Source of the DNA: Polytrichum commune
Taxonomy: Eukaryota > Streptophyta > Polytrichopsida > Polytrichales > Polytrichaceae
Direction: 5' to 3'
Length of the DNA stretch: 64,000 nucleotides
Assembly (NCBI GenBank): GCA_950295325.1
Contig: OX485805.1
Location: 21,563,501 to 21,627,500, forward strand
Position 1 is the first letter of the stretch. Each line of letters begins with the position of its first letter. Shown here in pieces: positions 35,251 to 47,429 of the stretch. Position numbers and translations under genes: made by a program. The notes beneath the pieces were generated by a model. The model was not told where the DNA came from and did no database searches. It saw only the letters and a list, made by a program, of their open reading frames with translations.

Positions 35251-36800
35251 ACATGGGGACTACATTAGAAAAATACCTTATCGACAGCAATCCCTCAAAA
35301 AGCGCAAGCAAAATTCTCAGATAATTTCCTCATCACGGGACTTTCCTTTGTAAATCTCTACTAACCGAAGGGCTTACCAATCACTATATCAATCCAAGAT
35401 ATCATACCAAATTTTCCTTTTGAAAATCTCTGCTAACCAATCACAAAACATGCACAAACCAATCACTCCAAGACAGAGCATGTCACGCAATACGCTCATT
35501 CAAGACTGCAATCGAAAACACACCTTGCCGACAGCGGTTTCTGAGGACAGTCTCAAACAAGTCATCAGTGACTTCTTCCTTTGGAAACCTCTCGCAATCA
35601 CTTCAACACGGAACACACCCATGCACCATTCTCATTCAAGAACACGTACCTTCCCGACAACAAAGAATTCAAAAAGCGCAAGCTCGATTCCAATTAAGTT
35701 CACCATCCCGAGACTCCCTGTTAAGGAGGCGCTGCTAAGGATCAAGAAAGATAAACACGAGGCTCCTCGTACCGCTGAGCTGAAATTCAAATTGTGACTG
35801 GAATCCGACCCGGAGTACTGAAGAGCTGAAAAGCGAAAACGAGAAAACGAGTGGCATCAACTATACACATTGGTGGCCAGCCACGCGGGGGTGACTAGCG
35901 TGCGAGGGAGAGGGTGGCTCCACACGCAGCATTTCTCAGAACAGTCTCAAAGAAGCCATCAGTACTTCCTTTGGAAACCTCTCGCAATCGCTCCGACACA
36001 GTACACATTCATGCAACATTCTCTTTCAAGAAACCGTACCTCCCCGACAGCAGTTTTTCAGGAAGGGCACTGAGCTCAACTCCCAAAAAAGATCACCATC
36101 CCGAAACTCCCTTATCCTCGGCAGTAACTTCTGCTTACGAGGCGCTACTAACAAGCGACAACAAAGATAAACACTAGACTCAGGCTCCTCGTAATAATGA
36201 AACCCTGGAGCCGAGCTTGTATTCAAATTGTAAACGGAATCCGACAAGTAATGGGGAACACAGAACAGTCATACACCATTCTCAATCAAGGACACGTACC
36301 TTCTTCCCAACAGCAATTTTTCAGGAAGCGCAAGTAGCTCAACCCTCAAACAAGTTTACTATCCGAGACTCCCTTAAGCACGGCAGTCACCTCTGCTTAG
36401 GAGGCGCTACTGCTAATAAGCGACAACAAAGATGAACACAACACGAGGCTCAGTCTCCTCGTTATGACACCCTGCAGCTAGGCCGGAATTCAATCCCGTT
36501 CACTACGACACACAAGACAGTAGTCACACAACATTCTCAATCAAGACCCCGTACCTTCTTCCCGACAACAACTTTTCAGGAAGCGCACTGAGCTGAACTC
36601 CAAAACAAGCTCACCATCCCGGAACTTCCTTAACCTCGTCAACTCCAGTAACCACGACGGTAACCTCTGCTTAGGAGGAGGTGCTACTAAAATACGCGAT
36701 ACAAACATGAACACGAGGCTCAGGCTCGTCCTCGTAATGATGAAACCTTGGAGCCGAGCTTTCATTCAAATTGTAAACGGAATCCGACACGGAATTGGGA
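35250..36800 (+). repeat. Tandem array of about 250-bp units, upstream of an orphan exon
   Basis: The phrase CGTACCTTCCCGAC, or close variants, recurs near 35645, 36035, 36295 and 36550, with weaker versions near 35274 and 35520. Each is followed by CAGGAAGCGCA-like and CACCATCCCGAGACTCCCT-like text and by TCTGCTTAGGAGGCGCTAC-like text. Periods are roughly 255-390 bases. The array is richer in G and C than its flanks, and the units have diverged from one another. Confidence 0.75.
35860..35945 (+). promoter_or_regulatory. Duplicated promoter-like block, copy 1 (copy 2 at 36845-36935)
   Basis: Both blocks contain ACACATTGGTG, then AGCCACGCGGG with a G-rich continuation, then GTGCGAGGG and GAGGGAGGCTCC-like or GAGAGGGTGGCTCC text. 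The second copy leads directly into the ATG at 36935. Copy 1, about 985 bases upstream, lies inside the tandem array and has lost any exon. It probably arose by segmental duplication of the 5' region of the gene that began at 36935. Promoter function is inferred from position only. Confidence 0.4.
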
Positions 36801-36934
36801 GCTGAAAACGGCAAAAGGGGGAGGAAAGGGGTGACTGCAATGATAATACACATTGGTGCGCGAGCCACGCGGGCGTCAGGCAAGTAAAGTGTGCGAGGGC
36901 GAGGCAGGAGGAGAGGGAGGCTCCGTAGGCAGCG

Positions 36935-37111
36935 ATGGCGATGATGGCTCTGAGTGTTCGCTGCCATGCCATGCGACGCGAGGCGTGGCCCCTCCCCCGC
37001 ACGCCTCGCCTCGGCCTGTCCTGTCCTAACTTAAGCCCATGCAGGAGACTGGGGGCCGCCCCATGGCCGTCCATGTGCACTGGGAACCTACGGTCTAGAT
37101 CTGCGCTGCCA
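36935..37111 (+). CDS. Orphan first exon encoding a transit-peptide-like leader
   Basis: The frame opens at ATG 36935 with MAMMALSVRCHAMRREAW and runs 59 codons, rich in Arg, Pro, Ser, Cys and Leu and nearly free of acidic residues. This suits a plastid or mitochondrial targeting peptide. It ends at a strong donor (CTGCCA, then GTAAGTTC at 37112). No following exon was found: the next 11 kb is MITEs and other repeats. It may be the first exon of a gene with a very long intron, or a relic cut off by transposon insertions. Confidence is low. Confidence 0.3.
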
Positions 37112-37394
37112 GTAAGTTCTCGCTGCCCGGGATTATCATCATGCGGATGAAGGAGGGGCCTGCGTTTTTCTAATGTGTGTTAGCATGGAAATGGAATGCC
37201 AGCCTGACTACATAGTCTAGTTTATACATTCCTCTGTTCAAATAATATAAGGTAGTAGTCCACGACACCTAAGCTTATTCCCGGCTCGACATTCGGCTCG
37301 TTTATTAGGTACTTATTAAGTTAGTTAGGCTGCTTACATTGAGATCCACAACACCCCCCTCATGGACCTTACTTCTTCGTGATGACTTCCTTTA

Positions 37395-37996
37395 GGGCCA
37401 CTTCACACACAAGACTGAAGGCCCGTGACCATTGCGAATCTAAGAGCTCTCATTGGTCGAAAGGGCGGAGACCATCCAAGTTCACTTCACATACGAAGGT
37501 GAAGGTCCAGAGGTCCAAAGAAGGCTTTATGGATGAAAGTCTACATGGAGTCCTACATGGCGGACTATGGATGAGGTTTCATGATCTCCCGGAATTAGCG
37601 TCAGGGCCACCTCCAAGAGATGGGCTTGACGCAAATTTCGGGAGACCATGACTTTTTTAATATTTTTTCCAACATGAAAAATCTCAAGACAAATTGGCAG
37701 GGCAGATTTTAGAACATATTATAGGGTAGATTCCAGGACAAACAAACACCACCAAGTAATTCTCTCAAATTGATAGAGTTTGAGGCATATTATATTAAAT
37801 CAAATCCTCCCCTTTTTTTCGTCAACAAAATATGCAATGGTCCCGCAACATGGTCCATTCTCACTTCACACTATGCTTGAAGGCCCGTGACTACATAAAA
37901 CGGCTTTCCCAACACCCATAGTACGGCCTTTGGATGAGAGTCAAGGGTCCTCACCATTACAAGGTCACGGCTCTTGGCTCATGTGTGAAGTGGCCC
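37395..37996 (+). mobile_element. Tourist-type MITE, copy A
   Basis: Terminal inverted repeats GGGCCACTTCACACACAAG and CATGTGTGAAGTGGCCC, preceded by TTA and followed by TTG, an eroded 3-bp target duplication. At 602 bases it is the longest and most diverged copy of this family in the window. It is non-coding and would rely on a PIF/Harbinger transposase. Confidence 0.8.
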
Positions 37997-37999
37997 TTG

Positions 38000-38370
38000 G
38001 ATGTGTGTTGTTTCAAATACTTTCTCTCTACACCCACTCCTCGTAGGATATGAAACATCCAATTGTTGCGAGATGATAAACAAACCCAAATTATGTCCAT
38101 GGCCATTTCTCTTGTAATTTTCAAAACTCATACAAACATCTTATCAATTATCAACGTGAATCGTGTGCTCATTAAATGATCATGTATGTCCCCTCAATCA
38201 TGTTGACTTTTGGGCTTAGAATGGTTAGCATATTATAAGCACACAGTTTAATATCCTTTAAACATGTGTCCTTTGTATGCTTGTTCTTCAATCCACACCT
38301 AACCACATATCACTTATATATAGGTGTTTATATTATGGTCATGTTGGATTTAGGCATGTCTACCATAGAT
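38000..38370 (+). repeat. Dispersed repeat, matched in two parts at 40.1 and 41.0 kb
   Basis: Text with CTCGTAGGATATGAAACAT near 38040 recurs near 40163. Text with GCTTAGAATGGTTAGCATAT near 38213, and ATCCACACCTAACCACATA after it, recurs at 41060-41150. The two halves are contiguous here but separated by about 800 bases in the second location, so sequence was inserted there. Confidence 0.6.
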
Positions 38371-41200
38371 GAAGTCCGTGACACATGGCCTTCCACAACC
38401 TTATACATTGGAAGCCTTGGGACAAGGTTCTTATTGAGCATAAAGCTCATGTGGGTGGCCATTTGCAGATTATAATAGGTCTGCATATTACACTGAGGGG
38501 AAAACCAACATGGGCATTTAGGACTCAAGATTATATATACAATTTTGGAGACCATGACATATTTGCAACGGTCATGGACCACGAACATCGGTTTCTACAT
38601 TTTGTCATTGGTTCTTAAACGAGTGGCAATTGGGTGGCAATCCCGCTTCGCTTCACACAAAGTCGACGACAATAAGATTGACGATGTCACAAAACATATG
38701 CGAAAACAACGTGGACTCATACATGTCCTAAAATGAATACAGTTTGATGATCACCGGATTTTGAAGTATGCAAATGTCAAAAATGAGTTTTGCCCTCAAT
38801 GAACTGATTTATGATGTTCATTCATATGTCCACACCAACTCTAAACATACACCAAAAAATCATTGACCATAGAAAATGTTGCATGCAAAACAACCAACCT
38901 CCGACCAAATGTCCCATTAATTCATGTATATAGAGAGAGATCAATCTCGTAATTAACCAACTAGTTCCTTACATTGAATAGACGTGTAGGTATGGACAAT
39001 GTTCATTGTTCACTTACCTAGGTGACCCCATGGGCTCCCATCCTCAAATGCTAGTTTAGGTCCATAATGTAGGAGCGCTAATGCATTGATAATGGTGCAT
39101 CTGGCAAAGAGAAAATCCCCTTCCAAAGGACTTCTTGACATGAAATCCCTAGATATTGAGGCTAGTAAGCTCAATGCACCATTTAGGATGCTAGGCCCAT
39201 GGATTTTGCGAAACCCCCAGGAATCTTATGGAGGGATGCTTATAGCACTTGTTCCACTTCATTACTCGGTCTCAAAATGTGTGTGTGTGTGTGTGTATAT
39301 ATATATGCATGCACACTATGTACTATTGTCGTACCATCTTTGTCAAGTAGTCGAATTTGACCCATATTGAAGCACAAGGTCTTGGCATGTGCTAAAAACA
39401 AAGTGTCCATACAAATCAAACAATCTTGCAAACTTAACTTCTTGAATTGAGAATGTTATATCAATGGTTCCACGCATACATTGTCACAACATGATTCGTG
39501 AGTTCGTTGAAAATGAAAAGACAACATGACCAAACAAACTCTGTTGCTATGCTTACAACATTTTAGTCATGCTATGATTATAAACAACGCATGCATCTTT
39601 AGTAGTGGTTCCACTGATACAACCAAACACAACACTAATTCTTTGGACTCTGCACTAATCCAACTTTGCTTGATTCTCTATTTCAAGTGGGCAATTTGTT
39701 TGATTGATTGATTATAGCCAACAGCAATTACGCATGGCCACATGGCACGAAGCATCATCTTAGTGTGCTTGTATGAATTTACGGACATGTGAACTATATA
39801 CTATGAGAAGGGAGATAGGGTAGTACCACCAAATACATAAAACGAAGGAACTTGAATGGTACATTTTCATAGCACAACATTGGCTAACTACTGCACACAT
39901 GTACTAAAGATCGTGAATAGAAAGAGAATGGTGGCCCTTGGTTGAGTAATATTATGAGTGTGAAGTTATGACAAAAAGCCTTTGCAACTCGTACGTTGTT
40001 GACACAAAACAACCTTATGTGCGTAACCATGGTATCAAAACTTGAACGACTTTATGTACACTTCATTATGAATATACTTGCTATGCAAGTCAAATGCTTG
40101 TGGAATGAAGTAAGGTAGACGTGTGTTATTTGGATAATTTTTCCTCTTTGCATTCACTTCTCGTAGGATATGAAACATGCAGTTAGTGTGAGATGATTAG
40201 CAAATACAAACCTTGCTTGTAGCCACTTGCCTCATAGTTTTCGCAGCTTGTGTGGAACTCATAAGAATAATCTACGTACATATAGACAAAAAGACATGTG
40301 TAAAATGAATCATGCAATTGAAGGGTTTCTTTGTGCCATCAAAAAGTATTTATTTGAAGGATACTTTAATATTATGAAGAAGAAAAAACCTAATCATATA
40401 TCTTCCGAGATGTAATGTGGTGAAATAATCACTATGTGTATTTTTCACAAACAACATGGTGTGCATGCAACTAAAACATGTAGTAGCAATATACGCAACC
40501 TACATCTAGGCCTAGTGTTTTGTCATTTTTATTATTAGATCCGCCAATAGAAGTACATGTTTTTCATTATCTTCATAATCCATGCATAAGTTTAGATTTA
40601 TTGAAAACTCAATCTCATATGAATAACTTATTTGTTAGAACTATTTGTGGGCTTGATCCTTCTTTAAGAAACTTTTATATTAAGAGCTCATTAACTTGCC
40701 ATGTATTGGAGCATGAAAGTTGGGTGAAACTTTTGGGACCTCCTCTTTCCACCTCTTCAACTATTTCTCTCAAAGGTTGTGCACATGGGACCCACTGTCC
40801 TAAATCCCATATCGGCCTATGTAAGGCTAGCTTGGGTCGCCCATCCTAGTACAACGAGCTAGAATACCATGTTTTAATAGCCCAACACCACTCTTTGTGT
40901 GTTGTGATTTAAGCATCAAAAAACTTGGGTGATTTTGTGTTAATTCTCATATACTCAAGATTTGGGACTAAACCCATGGATTCATTTGCCTTACTTTACG
41001 AATAACTCTATTATCAAAGTGAAGATTCTCATGCTCATTAAGTGGTCATATATATTGAGCTTAGAATGGTTAACATATTTTGAGCACATAGTCTAGTCTT
41101 TTAAAAGACATGTATTTTTGGTGTCTGCCCTTAGATCCACACCTAACCACATACCACTTGAACGCATGTCTTTGCATTATCACTCTCTTGGAATTAGGCA
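38371..41200. other. Repeat-rich intergenic DNA, no gene seen
   Basis: Includes a GT/AT microsatellite at 39279-39306 and the split second copy of the 38.0-kb repeat (about 40110-40280 and 41030-41210). The inserted DNA between these halves ends near 40870 with text around ACTGTCCTAAATCCCATATC. No coding domain was recognised. Confidence 0.4.
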
Positions 41201-41214
41201 TTATCACCTTATAA

Positions 41215-41690
41215 CTTAGGGTTGGTTCACATGGGCTCCCAAGTCCCACTCAAGTCAGCAAGTCCCAACATGGAGGCAAAGTCCCAACTTTTAAGCCTCG
41301 AGAAACCCTTCAAATATGGTAAATTCTCATTAAAGTTGGATCTTGATTATCTTATGTATAAAAATTCACGGGACTTGTGTAGAGAGTTGGATATAGTTTT
41401 TTTGCTTGACCCAACTCTCAACACAAGTCTCAAGCCCCATCTCCAAAATGTATTGCCATGTAGGCATCCATGTCATACTTGGGACTTAGGACTTGGGACC
41501 CGTGTGAAGTGCCAACTTCCATGCTCTCAACACTAAAGGGATTGCACGGATTGGCCTAAAGGGACTTGGAACTTAGGACTTGGGACCCATGTGAAGTGCC
41601 AACTCTAATGCTCTCAACACTAAAGGGATTGCATGGATTGGCCTAAAGGGACTTGGAACTTAGGACTTTGGGACCCTAAGCGAAGCAACT
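41215..41690 (+). mobile_element. Second MITE family (GGTTCACATGGG ends), copy 1, with an internal 87-bp tandem duplication
   Basis: It starts near 41220 with GGTTGGTTCACATGGG and shares its body with 45521-46398, including CCCAACATGGAGGCAAAGTCC, then CCATGTAGGCATCCATGTCA. Near its right end an 87-base unit is repeated (41489-41575 and 41576-41662, plus the beginning of a third copy), each opening with GGACTTGGGACCC and containing CTCTCAACACTAAAGGGATT. Confidence 0.6.
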
Positions 41691-41948
41691 TGAAAAGTGG
41701 TACTCGAGGAAGCCACCACACAATGACCTTGCTCTATGCGCAATTTGTTGGGAGTTCCTTGACATTGTTTTATTGATACGTCATTGTTAGAACATTCATT
41801 TTAAAGATGGTTGAAATTGTTCTGAAACTTCCCAACAGTGAATGATATTTCCAGCGAAGTTGGTTGGCAAGAACCATGGAGCTTAATATATGCAAGTTTG
41901 CGAAACCTGAATGATATTCTAGTGAAGTGAGTTCAAAGATGAATATTA

Positions 41949-42448
41949 GGGCCACTTCACACACGAGACTGAGAGCCCATGACCATGACACTTCAAGCAC
42001 TCTCATTGGTGGAAAAGGCAGAGCCGGTCCAAGTTCGCTTCACATTACGCTTAAGGGACCAACAGAGTATGTGAATGCAAGATGGATGTAAAGTCTACAT
42101 GGATTCCTACATGGCATCAAATGGATCATGTTTCATGGTCACTTGGACTATTTTCAAAAACCACCTCTTGGAAGTAGGCCTAACACAAAACTAGGAGACC
42201 ATGGCACTCCGAACACTCACAACCGTTGGTTTATTCTATTTTATCATGTGTGAAGACCTGCATGAATAAAAATTCATAGAAATAGCATTTAGTTAAGGCC
42301 CTGGTCACATATGACTTCACACTACACTTGAGGGCCCGTGACTACACTACATGATTTTGGAGGTGTCTTGGGACGGCCGTTGGACACCGTATTTTTGGGC
42401 TCTCACAATTTCATGGTCACGGCTCTTGGCTCGTGTGTGAAGTGGTCC
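41949..42448 (+). mobile_element. Tourist-type MITE, copy B
   Basis: 500 bases with ends GGGCCACTTCACACACGAG and CTCGTGTGTGAAGTGGTCC, flanked on both sides by TTA. Same orientation as copies A and E. Confidence 0.9.
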
Positions 42449-45400
42449 TTAGTGCCCAACTTTGAGCAGAGCTGAATGTTATTGACAATGATCTGCAAGT
42501 GATCAGCTGTGATGTCAAACATTGACAAGAGTGAATGTGAAATTACATTAAAATTTTATTAAATTATACCGGACTCTGTGGTGTAAAGAACCACGGGAAA
42601 GATATGTTTCTTTATTGGCAAGGTGCCAATTTGGGACAACATATTAATTGCATCCCCAATTTTGGGGTGGGTCATTCGCTCTTTACTTTACAAATCCCTA
42701 AATGAAAGGAGGGAGTAGTCTACGGGTGGCACTCTCATGCTCTCGTGACGTTTGTTTCAGGAATACATGTAAGTTAGCATTAAACCGACTCGAAGATGAA
42801 GCAACATCGTAATTCATGTCGGTGGCAACATCAAGGTCATGAGTTTTACCCCTAAATGCATTGGGGGGTGGGTTCAGATTCAACATATTTATATATGAGT
42901 TGGAGATCAAATATGGAGTTCACATACAAGAGAGTTTGTAAATAAAGCATGCTATATAATATCTATATACAATGGACAACGTGGCATGGTGTTGAGGCTA
43001 TCGCTCTACTATTCTCCCCCATTCCGCACCGTTCCCCATCGTTCTTGAGAGGTGTGGGAGTGATGCGAAGGGCCGGGACAACGTGGGCCCAACTAGTTCA
43101 TGAATGTTGTATTTAGCAACTAGCAACTAGAAACCTTTTTCAAATTCCTTGTTTAATGTTGTTTCCTTTTTCAATTTCCTTCTACACACATGTAGTTGAA
43201 TTTCAAGATCCCAAGAGTCGTCTACAGTTGCAAATATGTGCTTGAAAATGGTACGTTGCACCAAAGATGCTAACCACGACAACAAATACTTTATTCTACC
43301 CCAATCCAAGTCAAGTGTAGTTTATTGTAATTGTGGTATTATAAGCCGTCAACATTGAAGAAGCCAGATTTTTGTGAAGAAAGAAAAAGGGACAATCACC
43401 TTTACCTATGTGGTACAAGGACAGTACAAGACCAAGATTGAAACATGTCCATTCCCCCACCTCAACTTTCATTTGACCTTGTTATTATATGTCTTTTGTA
43501 TTCACCTTAATTTTGAGCACCTTCCAAGTTATTGATACTTGATACATGAAACTCAAGTCCGATAGTCATTTGGATTGTTTCGATTTTATGATCCGTTGGA
43601 TAATATTATAGATGCATTTGTTGCTTTACACAAAGCATAGTAGAGTTGCAACTGTAGTTGGTGTGGCAATGGCAAAGGATGTGGGATCCTATTGGTTAGG
43701 AAGGGTGCATAAGACATGAAGGAAAGTTGGATCAAAATGGAGAATATTGTGACAACATGTGGACCTTTTAAAGAAATCATCATCCAATGGGAAGAAAATC
43801 AAGTCTAGTTGCAACATTATGATCTTATGCATTGGTTTTCTAAAAGCTAGAGATTATTTGAAATACAAATGTGATGCTTCAAACTATAAGTGGATAGATG
43901 TCAATTCAATTATCTCAAGTATGACAATGATATATCAACCATCTTCCATGTTGTATGCATTGGATAACAATGATGCTAAATGTCTAGCAAAATTTGTGTT
44001 TGCTTGAGGTTAAGTTGTCTATATGTATGCTAGACCATATACTTGAACCATCATGTGATGTAATTTTTACACTTCATCTCATCAATAAATGTATGCCAAA
44101 AGTATTTTTCATTGCTATGTTTTATGTGATTTGGATTCTTGAAAAAGGCCTCTATTACTTCTAGTCTTACGTTCAAAAATTTAGTCTCTTTAAAAGAAAT
44201 GCATGGTTATGGATGTAAAAGTGCTAAAGATTTATAACTAACATAAAATCACATCAAAAGGCTTTGAATTCCAATATATGTAATCATAGGGTCCTCAAAT
44301 TATATGCCAATATAATAACTACCCCTCCCCCCCCCAAAAAAAATGTTGGTTATCACACATATATGCAACATTTTACACTAGGTGACCCCCCCCCCCATGA
44401 AGAGTTTACAACACAACCTCATAAACTTGGATAGAAAACTGCAAAGAAGCCAATAAAACTAAGGGAACATGCAAACATGCAATCGTTGCCCCCTTCATTA
44501 TCCCTTTGTTGCATTTCGATAAGTAAATGAATTAACAATGCTTATAATTTGAAATTAGAAACCCGTAAGTAGTAGTCTACCTTGGAGTCTTCCAACCCCA
44601 AAGTGGAACAAAACCACAAAGAAAGCCATGACCAAGAGAGCTCATGCATGTGAACCCATGAGTATTCACAAAGTAAAGTCCCCCCCCCTTCAACTGTTAT
44701 TTAAATAAAATTGGACTAAATCCAAGTCCATAATTATAATGTGCTAAATTCTAGCATAATAGAATATGCAATGTTGGTTATGATAATACTATAGCAAATG
44801 TTTTGGTTATATTTCATTACTTAACATTTAACTATAAATATAATACAATCAATAAATAGATGTGTTGTTTTTTTTTTCATGTTTTAAGAGAAAATTATTT
44901 AGGTAATCGCTGAGGATTCACATAACTCCCGTATAAACCAAAAAGTAAAGGTTTTGAAAGCATGTCCATAATGAGTTCTTTCTTCCTTACCTTGCCTTCA
45001 ATCTCAATATAAATGTGATGCTCATCCATTTCTTTCAATACCATCACACTCTCGTACCCCTTTTGTACCCCCATATTAATTATGCACAATGCAAACCTCA
45101 CAAACAATCATAATGCAAACCACTATTCAACTCATGATGCTTCTCTAGCTAACTCATAAGACATACATCAAAGAGTTGCTCACAATTTTGTAAAGGCCTT
45201 CCTAATTAGGCTATTATGTGGTCAAAGTGGTTAATTAATGAAAAAACATATTTTGGTAAATTGTCGTGGAACATATTTTGATATGTGTGCTTATTATAAA
45301 TGCTAACCACAACCACAACCACAATACTTATTCAGCATCAGTACTTCTTGGAGTTAATTATTGCGAGTTTGATCACAATTGCTCATGTGGCATTGCTGAA

Positions 45401-45520
45401 GCCAAGAACTTAGGGACGAGAGATCCTTTGATAACTTAGATTTCTTGTTCTAAAACGAAGTCCCCCTATATGGGTACTAATAGGTTCGGTGTTGGCATCG
45501 GGTCAAGCTGCATGACTTAA
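42449..45520. other. Intergenic, AT-rich, no gene seen
   Basis: Contains poly(C) runs near 44327, 44387 and 44681. A minus-strand frame at about 45107-44898 ends with KKELIMDMLSKPLLF and YGSYVNPQRLPK. It may come from an old retroelement or transposon gene, but no family was recognised. Confidence 0.35.
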
Positions 45521-46398
45521 GGCCGGTTCACATAGGGTCTTAAGTCCCAAGTCCCAATATGGAGGCAAAGTCCCAACTATTGAGTCTCGAGAACCCAAAG
45601 TATGGTTCTATCATATTATGTCAAATCTTGATTATTTTATGCAAACCATTTGTCAGGACTTGTGTTGTGAATTGGGTCTAGCTTTTTGTTCAATCCAACT
45701 CTCAACACCAATCCCAAGCCCAACCTCCACAAAGTGATGCCATGTAGGCATCCATGTCATACTTAAGACATAGGACTTGGGACCTCGTGCAAAGTGGTTA
45801 GTCCCAACTTCCGTCCTCTCAACACCCGAGATTGCATGGATTGACTTCAAGTGAATTGGTACTAAGGGCCACTTCACACACGAGCCAAGAGCCATGACCA
45901 TGGAATTGTGAGTGCCCAAAAGAAAGTGTCCAAAGGCCATCCCAACACACCTCCAAAATCATGTAGTAGTGTGGTCACGGACCCTCAAGTGTAGTGTGAA
46001 GTCATATGTGACCATGCCCTCAACCAAATACTATTTCAAATGAATTTTTGTTCATGTGGGTCCTCACACATGATAAAATAGAATAAATCAACAGTTGTGA
46101 GCATTCAAAATGCCATGACCTCTTGGTTTTGTGTTAGGCCTACCTCCAAGATGTGGTTTTTGAAAATAATCCAAGCGACCATGAAACATGATCCATTGGA
46201 TGCCATGTAAGAATCCATGTAGACTTTACATCCATCTTGCATCCACATACTCCGTTGGTCCCTCAAGCGTAGTGTGAAGTGAACTTGGACGAGCTTGGCC
46301 TTTTCCACCAATGAGAGTGCTTGAAGTGTAATGGTCACGGTCTCTTAGTCTCATGTGTGAAGTGACCCTAAGGACTTGGGACCCATGTGAACCGACCC
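45521..46398 (+). mobile_element. Second MITE family, copy 2, interrupted by a Tourist MITE
   Basis: Left end GGCCGGTTCACATAGGGTC (45521) pairs with right end GACCCATGTGAACCGACC (near 46379-46397). The body matches 41215-41690. It is split at 45865/45866 by MITE copy C, after which the element resumes with GGACTTGGGACCCATGTG. Removing copy C and one TAA rejoins the element. Confidence 0.65.
45866..46368 (-). mobile_element. Tourist-type MITE, copy C, nested
   Basis: 503 bases, opposite in orientation to copies A, B and E, with TAA on both sides. It is inserted in the second-family element at 45521-46398. Confidence 0.9.
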
Positions 46399-46658
46399 CC
46401 CATTTTACTCCCTTGTCAAGTGTAAAGGCTTGGGCCATGTTTTCAAACCATCCCCATCACCATTTACAATTTGATTCTTATTCCAACAAAACATAAAAAC
46501 AAGCAAAAGTTAGTTGTTTTGGTTGACATACAATGGTTGAACATAAGAGATGACACTACTAGGTGTTTGTTGTGAAGAAAACTATGAAATGTGGTCGCAT
46601 GAAATCATTGAAAATAAGTGTGCATCTCCTTCATCTAGTAGTGCAAAGCCTAGTATAA

Positions 46659-47157
46659 GGGCCACTTCACACACGAGCCAAGAGCCGTGACCATGTAATT
46701 GTAAGAGCCCGTAACAAAGTGTCCCAAGGCCGTCCCAACACACCTTCAAAATCATCTAGTGTGGTCACGAACCCTCGAGTGTAGTGTGAAGTCATATGTG
46801 ACCGGACCCTCAATCAAATGCTATTTCAATGAATTTCTATTCATGCGGGTCCTTGCACATGATAAAATAGAATATATCAATGGTTGTGAGTGTACGGAGT
46901 GCCATGGTCTCCCGGTTTTGTGTTAGGCCTACCTCCAAGAGGTGGTTTTTGAAAACGGTCCAAGTAACCATGAAACACTTTCCATTTGATGCCATGTAGG
47001 AATCCATGTAGACTTTACATTCATCTTGCATTCACATACTCTTTTGGTCCCTCAAGCGTAGTGTGAAGTGAACTTGGACCGACCTCGCCTTTTCCACCAA
47101 TGAGAGTGCTTGAAGTGTAATGGTCACGGGCTCTCAGACTCGTGTGTGAAGTGGCCC
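46659..47157 (-). mobile_element. Tourist-type MITE, copy D
   Basis: 499 bases with ends GGGCCACTTCACACACGAG and CTCGTGTGTGAAGTGGCCC, flanked by TAA on both sides. Same orientation as copy C. Confidence 0.9.
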
Positions 47158-47429
47158 TAATTTAACCTGTCATATTATCTCTGGTAATTAAAGTGTTGGT
47201 GAAATTAGACGTACTTGGAGCTTTAATCATAATGAGGGAATCGCAAAACCACTAGAATATACGTTTTCAGTTTGGAATCTGTTGAATGGACGAGAAAGGT
47301 ACACTTGTATGCAACAAATTCCCCATGTCTTTGGACCGAAACGCCTTGAGTAACGGCCCCCTTTCCGTAAGTACATGGTCCTTTTTGATAGTACGATACC
47401 CGAGTTTTCAATATGTTCGAGATGCAAAC

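Noticed and set aside
35420-36435. Short open frames across the 35-36.8 kb tandem array as a gene family
   Set aside because: Frames shift between units and contain stops. The conserved words do not keep a codon register.
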